From the NCBI GenBank assembly GCA_002286715.1, contig NSJX01000001.1, positions 559,835 through 623,834 on the forward strand: 64,000 nt of DNA. Direction: 5' to 3'. The position numbers and the translations under genes are program-made. This DNA comes from Dentipellis sp. KUC8613 (lineage: Eukaryota; Basidiomycota; Agaricomycetes; Russulales; Hericiaceae). Below are positions 20,700 to 33,376 of the stretch, one piece after another. The notes below the pieces were generated by a model, which was not told where the DNA came from, did no database searches, and saw only the letters and a program-made list of their open reading frames with translations. How positions within the stretch are numbered: position 1 is the first letter of the stretch; the number at the start of each line of letters is the position of its first letter.

Positions 20700-20822
20700 T
20701 TTGCCTCAGATCTAATCATGTGACTTTCCATCTGACCAATGAGAGCGTGCCAATTTCTGCGGCGCAGACCGGCCTTAAAAAGTCATACGCCGACTCTCGT
20801 CGCATCCTATCCTCCTCTCCCC

Positions 20823-22998
20823 ATGGACAAACTCTCCTCCCTCGCCAGGTTCAAGGCCTCTTGCCCCTTCCTCGGCCGCACAAAGACCTCCACTCTCCGC
20901 ACGCTATGCACCGCGTCGTCGCCTCGTTTCCCGACTCTTTCCAAGTTGACTGAGAAGGCGACCGAGTGCCCCGTCATGGGCCCTGCCCTCGCGATGCGCT
21001 CGGGCCAGATGGTAGCCGGTTACGCCTCCGTCGCCGGCAACGTCGACGTCAACCAGATCCACAAGGCCAAGGGTGTCTCTATCACTTCTGACGACGTTGG
21101 CAAGTGCCCCCACGCTAGCAAGGCCCTCGCTGCTGCTCGCATGGCCGAGGAGCTCTCCGCCGCCCAGAAGCGCAACGTCGCCTCTAAGGAAGCTAAGGCT
21201 GCTGCGACGCCCTCCACTTCCAAGGCCGCTAGCCCCGCACCCGCAGGTTGCCCCTTCCATGCGGCGCAGTCTTCCTCCGAGGCAAAGTCCGCTGCGCACC
21301 CCGGTGCCTTCGACTACGAGCAGTTCTACGCCGCGGAGTTGCAGAAGAAGCACGAGGACAAGTCTTACCGCTACTTCAACAACATCAACAGGCTTGCGGC
21401 CAAGTTCCCCGTCGCTCACACCGCCAACCCGAAGTCTGAGGTCGAGGTTTGGTGCGCCAATGATTATCTAGGGATGGGTAACAATCCTGTCGTCCTGGAG
21501 ACCATGCAGTGAGTCTCTCGTTTTCGGCACTTTACATCCTCTTAACCATGTTTCCAGTCGTACGCTGGACAAGTACGGTCATGGTGCTGGCGGTACCCGC
21601 AACATCGCCGGCAATGCTTCCTGGCATCTCAATTTAGAGAAGGAGCTCGCCGATCTTCATCGCAAACCGGCGGCTCTCGTCTTCTCTTCCTGTTATGTCG
21701 CCAATGACGCGACGCTCTCGACGCTCGGATCCAAGCTGCCGGGTTGCGTCTATTTCTCCGATGCATCGAACCACGCGTCCATGATCCAGGGCATCAAGCA
21801 CTCGGGTGCGAAGAAGGTCATCTGGAAGCACAACGACATGGAGGATCTGGAGAACAAGCTCAAGCAGTGGCCGAAGGAAACCCCCAAAATCATTGCCTTT
21901 GAGAGCGTCTACTCCATGTGCGGTAGTATCGGTCCCATTAAGGAGATTTGTGACTTGGCCGAAAAGTACGGCGCTATCACTTTCCTCGACGAGGTATGTC
22001 TGCGGTTCTCCTCGGATTGCGCACGGACTTACATTACCTTGCGTTCCTAGGTTCATGCAGTCGGTCTCTATGGACCTCGCGGTGCTGGCGTCGCTGAGCA
22101 TCTTGACTACGATGCGTATGTTGCAGCCGGTCAATCGTCGGACCCTATTCCTGGCTCCATTATGGATCGCATTGACATCATCACCGGTACCCTCGGCAAG
22201 GCCTATGGCGCTGTCGGTGGATACATCGCTGGTTCTTCCCGTTTCGTTGATATGATCAGGTCTTACGCTGCCGGCTTCATCTTCACGACTTCTCTTCCTC
22301 CTGTCACTGTCGCTGGCGCGCATGCGTCCATCCTGTACCAGAAGGCGTTTAACGGCGACCGTCAGCTCATGCAATGGAACGTCCGAGAGGTCAAGAAGCG
22401 CTTCGCTGAGCGCGGTATTCCCGTTGTCCCCGGTCCTAGCCACATCGTTCCCGTCCTGATCGGCGACGCGGGCCAGGCGAAGGACGCATCGGATTACCTT
22501 CTTCAGCGGCACAACATCTACGTCCAGGCAATCAACTTCCCCACCGTCGCGCGTGGCGAGGAGCGCCTCCGTTTCACGATCACCCCTGGCCACACCGCCG
22601 AGCAGCTTGAGCGCGCTATCGCTGCTGTTGACGACACCTTCACGCAACTCGGGATCAGGCGTGAGGCAGATTGGGTCGCTGAGGGCGGAAGGTGCGGCGT
22701 CGGCATGGAGTCGAAGGAGCCCGTCGAGCCCATCTGGTCCGACGAGCAGCTCGGGCTGACTGGTAGCCCCGCTGACAAGCCGAAGACGAGGCGCCAGGGA
22801 GAGCCCCGTTTGGTGGACAAGCGCGCTATCAACGTGGCGAGGAAGCAGTTCGAGCACCTGTTGGGCCCAGTCGTCGAGCAGCCTGTCTCGCTGGATTTGG
22901 GTTCGCTCGCCGGTATCAAGGTCAAGTCTGGCCTGGGTGCTGAGGTGCAGTCGACTGTCGCTCCGTCTGCGGAGAGCCCTGTCTCCGCGGCTGCTTAA
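20823..22998 (+). CDS. HEM1: 5-aminolevulinate synthase, mitochondrial
   Basis: Catalyses the first step of heme synthesis, condensing glycine and succinyl-CoA in mitochondria (EC 2.3.1.37). A long N-terminal presequence and linker contains four Cys-Pro dipeptides (cysteines near residues 14, 49, 95 and 143: SCPFLG, ECPVMG, KCPHAS, GCPFHA), the form of heme-regulatory motifs that give feedback on import or activity. The catalytic core starts at [15 protein letters not shown] and includes [67 protein letters not shown] and the PLP lysine in [16 protein letters not shown]. The C-terminal 100 residues form a charged extension beyond the core. Three exons; two short introns. All active-site motifs are intact. 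Confidence 0.97.
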
Positions 22999-23353
22999 AT
23001 TCCCCTGAGCACCCCTCGGGCTACTTTATTCAAACCTTCGCCATGTTTTCGCTTTTATACATAAAAGTCCATACTGTCGTATACGATGTTGACGGGAGTT
23101 CGCAGAGTTGTATGCTTTGAATTCGAAGTTCCTTCTGCTGGTCGCATTGCAATACATGCTTCCTAGTATCATCACCCCCTATAACGCGTGAACGAGTGAC
23201 ATTCGCCTTCGATTGTACGGCTTCAGCGTTTGGACACGCTCGAAGAAGGGAAACACAAGTCGCGAAGCAAGGAAATATCAGGCAAGGAGCTGCTGCCGAC
23301 TCACGCTGTAATTCTAAGCAGATGAAAATGCGTTTTTAATTTGAGCAAGGGGC
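22999..23353. other. Intergenic region between convergent HEM1 and WKF genes
   Basis: About 350 bases holding the 3' ends of two convergent genes. No coding frame, RNA gene or repeat was recognised. Confidence 0.6.
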
Positions 23354-24578
23354 TCAAGTGTTGAGCACGGCGAGGATGGCATTTGCTCTCGCGTGCCTCT
23401 CGACCAAGGAAGCAACTTCCTTAGGCTCTTCAATTTTAGCCTGTACTTCCTCGGCTTGTTCAGAAGCCTTCGGTACGTCAGTAGTGTCTACTGCTTCGGG
23501 AGCGGTGGGTGCCGTCGACGCTAACTGCGTCTGACACATTTTCACGAGGTTCTATAATCATACGAGGGGTGATCAGAGAGCGCAGATGTTTGTTTCGCGT
23601 GTCTGAGCTCACCTCACGGACGCCGCCTTGAACATCGGCCAAGTAACGCGTTACGAGCGGCAAGTAAGTGCTTGGAATCTGGCCAAAGTGCATGCGATGA
23701 ATTTCCTTAAGCGTCCGGATACCTCAAAACGTACCGCCTGGTCTGACCACACATTACGGATTAGCCAGTTTTGTCGTGCTTTATTGAACTTCCAATTAGG
23801 CGGGTCATTGAATTGGGCATAGGCGTAGAGTAACGCTAGCAAGAATGTCAGACGTAAGGATTGCTGGACCCACATATCAAGACTCTGCATTCGCACCTTT
23901 CCGAGCCTGGCCGGAGAGTGCTTCATCGGATTCAGGATCAGGGAGGTCTGTAAGCTTTTCTTTTTCTGCTCGCTTCTTTTTACTCTTCTTCTTCTCCTTG
24001 CCGCTGGACTTCTCGTCTACCTGCATCATCTCGACGCTCGACTTACTTTTCTTCTTCTTACTTTCCTTCGGCCCGTCCTCTGCGTCCTCTGCATCCTTTC
24101 TCTTCTTTTTCTTCTCCTTCTTGGGAGCCTCCTCCTTGTACTGCGAGTCAGCGCCCCGGTTCTGCTATGGAACGAAGGGGGAACTCACTGTGCGCTCTTG
24201 CCCATCCATGGCTGTAGATACAGCCAAGTCTCCAGCATCCTCATCCGCCCCGTTCGTCTCATCAACTTGAGTGATAATGAGCTCGTCTTCGTTCTCCTTC
24301 CTCCGCTTCTTCTTCTCGCGCTTGGCCTCCGCAACCTCCGCCTCAGTCGGCGCGTCCTGCCCCTCTGCCGCTTTCCTCTTCTTCTTCTTCTCTTTCACCT
24401 CTGTCGCAGCGCCATCATTGCCGACGATGACAGCAGTTTCGTCCTTGGCCTTTCGTTTCTTCGACTTCTTGACTTCTGTGGGGTCTTGCATCGTTACTTC
24501 CGCCGCACCATCTTCTGCTTTGCTTTTACGGTCTTTCTTTCGCTTCTCTTTGGCCGGGGGTACAGAGGAGAGTGTCAT
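23354..24578 (-). CDS. WKF-domain nucleolar-type protein (C7orf50 family)
   Basis: Lysine-rich protein of the WKF family (human C7orf50), whose members are nucleolar. From ATG 24578 the first 200 residues are blocks of Lys/Glu/Asp (EKRKKDRKSK, EVKKSKKRKAK, AKREKKKRRKENED). After three introns comes the defining domain: LLYAYAQFNDPPNWKFNKARQ, NWLIRNVWSDQA, IPSTYLPLVTRYLADVQGG and REN. The WKF tripeptide is present. The tail is acidic and ends SLVERHARANAILAVL. Five exons with GT-AG introns. An upstream in-frame ATG at 24692 would add 38 residues of non-basic sequence; the later start was preferred. A role in ribosome biogenesis is inferred from the family, not shown. Confidence 0.85.
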
Positions 24579-24877
24579 GTATCCGTTGAAACAGTGACGG
24601 GTGTTCGTGAAGAAGAGATACTGGAGCCAGAAGGAATTGTCTGGGGAGAGGGAGAAACGCGTTGTAGGATCGACTGCGCCCCAAAATGGCAACAGTATAT
24701 CCTTTTTTGGAACGCTTTATTAGATCGCGCTGCGAGTAGCCGAAATGAAGCTGAAACTATATTCACAGATATTCTACAAGTTAAGGATACAAGTAAAGTG
24801 GAAAAAAAGTCCGAGTACGAGCCAGTCGGGTTTGATACATCAGCAGAGGTCAACAGGAGAACGCCAATCGAGCGTTG

Positions 24878-25810
24878 TCAGTCTATTCGTGTCACAATGA
24901 GGACATGCGAAGCGATCACAGTGTACTCCACGCTTGTCCGGTTTGGTTTCATACCATCGAGGATGGCCATGGCGCGGGTGCGCTCTAGAAAACTGGCCGA
25001 CGCGCGCTCAACAGACAGACGTGTCGTTTTTTCCCTAGTGCGTTGCCTAGTGTTGTGGCGCTTCGCTGTCTTGTCCATAACATATTGACACGTTTGCAAA
25101 AGGGTCTACATTCCAGAAAGACTTGAGTATCGCTGGCTTGGAGTCTATTCCTGAAACATACCTTGCAGGATGAATGGGGAGTGCCTTTGAAATAATCAAT
25201 CACGAAAGGCAGCAGGAAATCGGGAACCTAGCGGGAAGAGATAACATTCAGACTCTTGTTGCCCATTATTTGATAGATTGATGTCCCACGTCAGTATCAT
25301 ACCACACAGTCTGCAGTAAATGATCGTGCAAGTCTTGAGAGAATGGCACGGGGGCGCTGAGTCTAGACAGCACATAATTCAACGCTACTTGTAGTAGACT
25401 AGTCAGAAGGTGTACCGCATGAAACAGCGATGACGGATTCGTGGCGCACCCTGGGTGGATTTATTCTCCCACAAGCCCGACGTCCATCCGGCGCGGCGCT
25501 GTTTTTTGGGAGGTGGATGGGCCGACTCAACCTTTGCTTGCTCATCGTCATTGCTTCTCTTGCGCTTCTTGACCTTCTTTCCACCATGTTCTGTATTGAG
25601 ACGGGAGGGCGCAGGTTCTTGCTGACTAGCAGCGTGTGTTACTTTCCGCTTCTTCGTCGGTGCGGTGCGATGCTCGCCTTTTGAGCCATTTTTGTCGCTT
25701 GCGCCACCGTGTTCTAGTTTCGCGAACTGTAGAACCCAGTCAGAATAGCCGATGTGGTAAGCTACGTCAGAGTGTACCTTTCTCTTTCCTGCGTTAGTCG
25801 TGGTAGTCAT
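24878..25810 (-). CDS. Unrecognised basic, probably nuclear protein
   Basis: Not recognised. The ATG at 25810 begins MTTTTNAGKRK; a 51-base in-frame intron then joins to FAKLEHGGASDKNG. Four further exons follow from good GT-AG sites: a Lys/Arg-rich part with KKVKKRKRS and PPKKQRRAGW nuclear signals, then VALNYVLSRLSAPVPFSQDL, HDHLLQTVWYDTD, VPDFLLPFVIDYFKG and a basic helix TLLQTCQYVMDKTAKRH..ASFLERTRAMAILDG, ending at 24878. The second half reads like a compact helical domain, and the exon joints all keep frame, so a real gene is likely. Its position next to the WKF gene on the same strand and its basic N terminus suggest a nucleolar or chromatin role, but this is only inference. Confidence 0.6.
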
Positions 25811-26025
25811 GTTTCTAGCGATGCCAGCCGTATCCTGGAATAATCTGGTATAGGGTCCTTGGTATTGGCGTCCAGGAAACGGGAACAGTTAGTGAGGTCT
25901 CTTCTCGGCCTCGGTATATGTATTGTGAGGGCCCTTTTGTTCCAGGTTTGTCCTCTAGCGTGACGACAGTCACCAGCACCCGTGCTGCGTTGTAAATTGA
26001 GGTACAATAAGAACAACGCGTACCA

Positions 26026-26266
26026 TCATGGGACGCTCTCTTGATCCACGCCTATCTGAGCACCATGCAATTGTTTGCCCAACCACTATCTTACCGATCG
26101 TGTGATCAACGTTATTCCAAGCATGATATACGCCTCCCACATATGAAGTGCCAATTGAAGACAAGCGTTGAAGAGAGCCTCTTGCCATATTGCTAGCCTG
26201 AGTCGGCAGTCGCTCGATGACCAGGAACGACTGAGTCAAGTTGAAGGGTTTCCATTTGCGGGGCAT
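26026..26266 (-). CDS. Small uncharacterised protein, about 65 residues
   Basis: The ATG at 26266 opens MPRKWKPFNLTQSFLVIERL, continuing TQASNMARGSLQRLSSIGTS and YVGGVYHAWNNVDHTIG; a GTAAGA intron then joins to VDQESVP and a TGA. Glycine spacing and the lack of a clear signal peptide fit a small mitochondrial or membrane-associated protein, but no family was recognised. It is divergent from ARL1 with only 113 bases between starts, so the two probably share a promoter. Intron phase alternatives exist downstream, so the exact C terminus is uncertain. Confidence 0.45.
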
Positions 26267-26379
26267 CGTCGCTGACCGGCAAACGCCGTCGCTTACGTGC
26301 ACGATTCGTTACGCGGTCAGTGCTGGCTTACTGACCATCCTTGACATTCAGCAGCGCACGACGGACTAACACAAGCATC

Positions 26380-27285
26380 ATGGGGCTCTCTGTATCTTCT
26401 CTATTCGCGTCTTTCACTTCTCTTTTGCATTGGAGCAAGGACCAGGATGTTCGGATACTCATGCTCGGTTTGGATTCGGCTGGCAAGGTATGTCATGCCA
26501 TCCGCATGTGGGGTAGGCTCGTGGTCTAAAGGCGTTCCACAGACCACCATTCTCTATAGGCTACAGGTAAGTTGCCGGGGAATGAAAGCTCTAATTGCAT
26601 GTCTAATGGATATCCGGAATAGATTGGAGAAGTCGTTTCCACGATACCAAGTAATATCCAAGCATTCTTCCGACTGACCATCTGTACTGACAAATCATGT
26701 AGCAATTGGCTTCAATGTGGAAACCGTCCAGGTACAGTATGCTTCAGTTGCACACGAACATACGCTCATTCTACGATTTGACCTTGCCCAGTATAAAAAC
26801 ATCAAGTTCCAAGTGTGGGATCTTGGCGGTCAATCAAGCATTCGGTACGTCACGACACTTCTCATGCATGATCACAATTGACATTTCATCCCTCTTAGAC
26901 CGTATTGGCGCTGTTACTTCCCTAACACGTCTGCCATCATCTATGTCATCGACTCTTCAGACCATGCGCGACTACAGACATCACGGAGCGAGCTTCTGAC
27001 AATGCTCTCCGAAGATGAACTGGCAGGCGTACCTCTACTTGTTTTCTGCAACAAGCAGGACGTAGACGGTGCACTCAAGCCGGAAGAAATCAGCGAGCAG
27101 CTTGGCCTGGCCGGTGGGGAGAAGGGACGGGACTGGAGCGTCCGCGGTAGTTGTGCAGTGAAGGGTGATGGGCTAGAAGATGGTTTGGACTGGTGCGTTG
27201 ACTCAGACCCTGCCCTTGCCTTTCATTCATCTCACGCTCGTCCGGACCTCCTACCAGGCTCGTCAACGCCATACAAAAGAAGTAG
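26380..27285 (+). CDS. ARL1: ARF-like small GTPase ARL1
   Basis: A Golgi GTPase that recruits GRIP-domain golgins. The reconstructed protein has glycine 2 for myristoylation (MGLSVSSLF), P-loop GLDSAGKTT, switch [14 protein letters not shown], switch [19 protein letters not shown], and guanine-specificity motifs NKQD and SCAVKGDGL. The Ile-Arg-Pro-Tyr-Trp-Arg sequence after the DLGGQ motif and the length of about 180 residues are typical of ARL1 rather than ARF1. Six or seven very small exons are separated by short GT-AG introns. The last exon is only LVNAIQKK plus the stop. Nothing is missing, so it should be functional. Confidence 0.93.
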
Positions 27286-27531
27286 TCGACTTCTTGGCAG
27301 ACACCATCCATACCCTGTTTTGACTTATTCCAGCTATCTTGACAGTCACATCCTATATTACCCCAGTCTCTCGCATCTGCAATGTTCTGTAATCCATAAT
27401 GTTTATCCATCCCGTACCTTGCATAGGCCTGGAAGAGCAATCAATGATGCCTTCAGAAAATCCATTACGGTTACGCTACCGGGTATAAGCAATGCAGGGA
27501 ATATCAATAACGTACTCCGGAGCATCCAAGT

Positions 27532-29380
27532 TTAGCAGTCAACATCGTCCTTAGCCGTCCTCCAAGCAAAATCCCAATCACGGAAGCCCTCCTCCTTGGC
27601 CTCACATCTACGCATCGTCTCCATGTCCTCCCTCCAGATCCGAACCGTCCCGTCATCTGCACAGGTAGCCAGCATTCCCTGTGCCCAATCCAAACCACCA
27701 ATCTCACCTATCTGGCTTCTCAGTTCCACCGCTCTCGCGTCCGTGGTGGACACCACTCGACCTGCCGACGAGACATCGAATAAGTACGCCGAACCCCGCG
27801 GACCGGCGCTTCCACTGGCGAGATGACGGCCATCTGGTGACATGGCGAGCCGCGCGTAGAAGCCGTTGACCTGCAGGCGTGGATGTGCGAAAGTGCCGGT
27901 ATTCCCATTCCCCAGAGGCTCCAGGGACGAAAGGTCGTACGTGTGGATGCGCGAGTCGACACCAAGCGCGAAGATTAGGCCAGAGGTAGGACCTGAGCCA
28001 GATACGAGAGACGTGATGCCGCGTGGACGAGATCCGTTGAGCACGGTAGGGTCGAGCTCTGATCTTCGCAGAGGCTGCAGAGCTTGTTTTGACTGCTTTG
28101 CTTTCCCCTTACTGGTCTGGGTAGAAAACCGTATGTCCCAATAGCGAAGGATTCTACAAAAATGTTAGACGGATCAAGACGAGAGCAATGCAAAGCGTAC
28201 CCGTCGAACGACCCGCTGCTGACTAGTCCGTACGGGTCATTTTCCAGATAAACCAGGCTGGTGACACTCCGAGCAGCAGTAGCAGCAGCTTTCGGTTTTC
28301 GCCCTCGGCCTTTGGCTGGCGGTTCCTCGCCATGGGCTCCCTTGATGGTCACCACTGGATCCAACAGGCTGATGCCGTTTTCTATCTGCTTCGTTTTGTG
28401 GTTTTCGCCGACTCTAAGGTCCCACAGACAGATTCCGCCATCCCGACCCCCGGTGCTGAGAAGGTTTGTGTTGGCCGGATCCCAAACCACCGATTTGACC
28501 GTGCTCGTATGTCCACGTAGGATGTGCATGACCTTCTGCGCTGTTGGGTCTACTATCCTTACGGACTTGTCGCCCGAGGCCGTAGCGAAGAGTGCGTCCG
28601 TTGTAGACCACTGCACATCGAAGACGCCATTATTATGAACTTGGAAAACGGTCCTCTGGGGTTCTGCAACCGTAACACGGATGAGAACCACGTCTCTGGG
28701 TCCAAAGTGGGAGGTGCGCACCACATTCCCAATCCGCTCGTCTACGAGTGTCAAGGATGTGCACGCTCCCTTGTTCTGTAGCCACAGCTAATATGGGTGC
28801 ACCGCCCCTCTTCGCAGCTGCATGGAAAGGTTTAAAGCACATTCTGTTCGAACATCCCAAGCTCACCCACCATTGGTGTAGGCACATGCGTAGGGCGGGG
28901 TCAAAAAGGCACCGTCGTGCGCAGAGTGGCACTTGAATATGTCCGACTTGTGAGACGAGATATATGTCTCCAACACAGGACGCGTAGGTACTGCGAAGTT
29001 AAGAAATCTAGCTGTACTCCTTGCGTAGTTTCATAGAACTGCTCACAGCTGAATTGCCTTGAATAGGTGCCGGGACGTGAAGAGGCGTTAGCATTCAGCA
29101 TCCGGAAGACCGTCTTCGAGGGCGCCACGAAGCAAGATGAAGACTCGGAATCCGAGTATTCTTCTTCGCTGCTACCAGATGCAAGCGCGTCGTTTTCATG
29201 GTCCTTCCAGAGAGAAAGCTTCACGCGTTTGTTCGGTGGTTGACTCCGTGCCTTGGAGGACAGACGGCGCTTGGCTTTTTGGCTTTCGGAAGGAGGAGAG
29301 TCCAATGATACGTCTCGGTCCACATTTGTGCTGTTGACAAAAATGGGACGTTGAGGGGATGAGGGAGTGAGGGAAGTCAT
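27532..29380 (-). CDS. CDT2: CRL4 ubiquitin ligase substrate receptor CDT2/DTL, WD40 protein
   Basis: Cdt2 is the DDB1-CUL4 receptor that recognises PCNA-bound substrates such as Cdt1 and ribonucleotide reductase inhibitors in S phase. The N terminus from ATG 29380 is basic and disordered (KAKRRLSSKARSQPPNKRVK) with an acidic patch. WD repeats follow: ILAVATEQGSVHILDTRR, HNNGVFDVQWSTTDALFATA, GDKSVRIVDPTAQKV, HTSTVKSVVWDPANTNLLST, GGRDGGICLWDLR, SLVYLENDPYGLVSSGSFDG with ILRYWDIR, and ATCADDGTVRIWREDM at the end. The order GD..VRI then GGRDG..WDLR is characteristic of DTL. An Arg/Lys-rich loop (KGRGRKPKAAA) interrupts two repeats. A single ACGCGT box lies 57 bases upstream. Convergent with ARL1. 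Confidence 0.85.
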
Positions 29381-29436
29381 CTAAGCGGTAATTGGGTTTG
29401 TAGACAATGGTGAAGGCAGACAAGACAAGCGCCCGT

Positions 29437-29442
29437 ACGCGT
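29437..29442. promoter_or_regulatory. ACGCGT (MCB) box between CDT2 and LYS12
   Basis: A perfect MluI cell-cycle box lies 57 bases before the CDT2 ATG, in the 228-base divergent promoter shared with LYS12. Fission yeast cdt2 was named as a Cdc10 (MBF)-dependent transcript, which makes the site plausible; one copy alone could be chance. Confidence 0.4.
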
Positions 29443-29608
29443 CCAGTAAACAATGTGACACGGATGTCCACGTGAGGTGACATACTCGCGTCAAGTCACA
29501 CAATCGGCCGAGAACTCCCGGACCGGCACGGTAGAAATAATCGAGTGGGGTACTTTCAAGTTTCCACTCCTCCAACAGCTCACTAGGTTAGGACCTCCTG
29601 CAGTGAAC

Positions 29609-31264
<1,656 letters not shown>

Positions 31265-31546
31265 GGAAACAGTAGTCTCGAGGAAGCAGTTATATTCACA
31301 TGTTCGCCTGTGTAGAGCAGTGTTGCATATCATGATGTTGCCAGCTTGAGATACGAAGAACGGACATTTGGAGTTGTGGTCGTTGGCTGATTCCCACGGT
31401 TACAGAGTCAGAGCCCCGAGAATCTGAGATCGTCCTGCGCGCTTTCCCGTTGTTGCTTCGCCTCCTCGTTACTTATTCACCCTCCCCCCTCATTACGACC
31501 TCTCACCCTTCCGTCTTTCTTTCCTTTCGCTACACTACTTACGACC

Positions 31547-33376
31547 ATGCCCGTTCCAGACACCACGAATCCAAACGCCACCTCCAAGAAACCAACTGCT
31601 CACCGCCCCTCCAAGGACAAGCAAATCCCACTGCAACCCCTGTCCAAGGAGAAGCAGAATCGACCAAGGCATTCAGATCCTCCGCCCGTTACCCAGACAA
31701 AGAAGGAGCAGCGCGCAGCGTCTTCATCGAATGTCGAACCTAGACCCCCACGGGATCCTCACCAGTCGCAGACGAAGCGAATTGCTCGTCGGTCGAGTAA
31801 ACCCATCATCGACTGGTTCCAGCGCAAGCTTGCCGGGTCAGTGCGGACCCGTCGCGCATCTGACGCCACCCGAGGCAGTATCGCCAAAGACAAACAGAGA
31901 CCGCCCCTTCCAGAAAGCTTCAGCCAGCTAAGCCGTGTTCATTCGACTCCCTCGCGTGGACGATCGAGTGGAGACAAGGAGATTAGGCGGAGCAGCCAGA
32001 TTGTAGATGGGCGGCAGGGTATCATATCATTGAACGATGGACCCGACCTCGAGCTCACTGAAGCAGAAGTACGTGGTGAAGCATCGACGTACAGGTCATC
32101 TCTTGCCCGAGACTCCATGTGGTCACCAACAAGTAACCTTGAAGCGGACGAAGACGCGTCCGTACGACCCTTGCCGCCCAGTGCACCTCCGTCACCGTCG
32201 CCCTCCCGGTCTTCTTCTTCGTATCTCTCTGACCCTCGCACTTTCCGGAGCATGGCTGCAAGCACGAAGCCGACAACTCTGCTCAGCGTGGATCTAACTG
32301 GTGGTATGGCTCACATTGCCCAGGCTCCACCGACCCCTGTGTCGGCGGCACACAGATTAGCTGCCCATGTCAGATCCAATTCTGGCACCCCTGGATCCAT
32401 TGGTGGATCTATCTCATTCTCTGCCCTTCCCCCCTCTCCTTCCTCCTCGCGCCCGTCGTCTGTCCAAAATTCTTTGAACCCTACACAGGCCCTCGCGGTA
32501 GCGCATTCCTTACAGGCGCCACAACACACTGCCCATCATCCGCGCAACAACCCTCGCCCCTCGTCACCGCCTTCCGATGACGCATCAGTTCTTACCCTGG
32601 CCTCTTCCGCTTTCGGGATACCGGGTGCTCGCGCAGGTGCTATGATGGGAGGCGATTCGACTTCTATTTCTCATATTTCGCATATGGGCGGTAGTCGTTT
32701 CCTTGCAGAGGACCGGTCCAGCCACTTTGTACTCGGTGACGATCCAGATGTTGAAGGTGAACGCGACGTCGACGCGAGCGTCCGAGCTTTGCGGCCCCGG
32801 AGCTCTAGGAGGGGTAGTTGGGAAAGCGAGGCCAGTGGCTGGAGTGCGGCCGTCCTCAATGGCAGCACCGCAGGTATCATGCCTGGTACGCCTTCGCTCT
32901 TACGAGACAGGAGCATGTGGACTGGCAGCGTCAGGACCGGCGGACAATTCAGCGCAGAAAACGGCGACGGAGAAGACGACAGTATCATGGCATCCCCCAG
33001 CCCTGCCAAAGAGGACGGCGCTGGCTCATACTCGGAAAACAAGTCCGTTGCTGCTGTCGATGGCGAGCATTCGTCGTCGGTCGCGGAGAACAGAATATCT
33101 CAAGCGGATTCTGTTGCTACTGTCCCTCAGCCCAACCACGTTGCAGAGCCGGAACCTTCTCCGGATGCGAGTCCTGCGGGCCCTGGCCATGAGGAGCAGC
33201 AAGATTCAGGGGCGTCTCCAAACCACGAGCAACCCAACGCGTCTGACTCAACAGAAGAAAGTTCTGGACAAGATGTCCAGTGCCTGAACGAGAAGATCGC
33301 AGAGACGGGCAGCGAGAAGGTCACTTCACCCCTTTCTGATGTCTGGCATTCCGCGCCGTCGACACCAATGTTCTAA
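31547..33376 (+). CDS. Large intronless disordered Ser/Pro-rich protein
   Basis: A 609-residue single-exon frame, unusual here because nearly all other genes are heavily split. No enzymatic domain is visible. A basic N-terminal part ends in KPIIDWFQRKLAG, a short possible helix. The middle is Ser/Pro/Arg-rich (PSRGRSSGDKE, PPSAPPSPSPSRSSSS). A more ordered-looking segment, SVLTLASSAFGIPGARAGAM, precedes SFLAED-like RFLAEDRSSHFVLGD and ASVRALRPRSSRRGSWESEA, then a disordered acidic tail. The many SP and RxxS sites suggest phosphorylation. Function unknown; it looks like a basidiomycete-type regulatory protein, but I cannot name a family. Confidence 0.8.
   Translation: MPVPDTTNPNATSKKPTAHRPSKDKQIPLQPLSKEKQNRPRHSDPPPVTQTKKEQRAASSSNVEPRPPRDPHQSQTKRIARRSSKPIIDWFQRKLAGSVRTRRASDATRGSIAKDKQRPPLPESFSQLSRVHSTPSRGRSSGDKEIRRSSQIVDGRQGIISLNDGPDLELTEAEVRGEASTYRSSLARDSMWSPTSNLEADEDASVRPLPPSAPPSPSPSRSSSSYLSDPRTFRSMAASTKPTTLLSVDLTGGMAHIAQAPPTPVSAAHRLAAHVRSNSGTPGSIGGSISFSALPPSPSSSRPSSVQNSLNPTQALAVAHSLQAPQHTAHHPRNNPRPSSPPSDDASVLTLASSAFGIPGARAGAMMGGDSTSISHISHMGGSRFLAEDRSSHFVLGDDPDVEGERDVDASVRALRPRSSRRGSWESEASGWSAAVLNGSTAGIMPGTPSLLRDRSMWTGSVRTGGQFSAENGDGEDDSIMASPSPAKEDGAGSYSENKSVAAVDGEHSSSVAENRISQADSVATVPQPNHVAEPEPSPDASPAGPGHEEQQDSGASPNHEQPNASDSTEESSGQDVQCLNEKIAETGSEKVTSPLSDVWHSAPSTPMF

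Noticed and set aside
21634..22857. A 407-residue open frame antisense to HEM1
   Set aside because: It exactly mirrors the highly conserved ALAS coding region; GC-rich third positions leave the opposite strand free of stops. No domain is visible.
24198..25088. A 296-residue plus-strand open frame
   Set aside because: It runs antisense through the Lys-rich WKF gene and the adjacent unknown gene, whose spliced frames are better supported. The Leu/Arg-rich content is the complement of AAG/GAG codons.
25810..26025. Extension of the small minus-strand gene through a long open stretch (ARVLVTVVTLEDKPG..)
   Set aside because: No donor and acceptor pair joins it in frame to the upstream exon without an intron of about 35 bases; likely the 5' UTR of the next gene.
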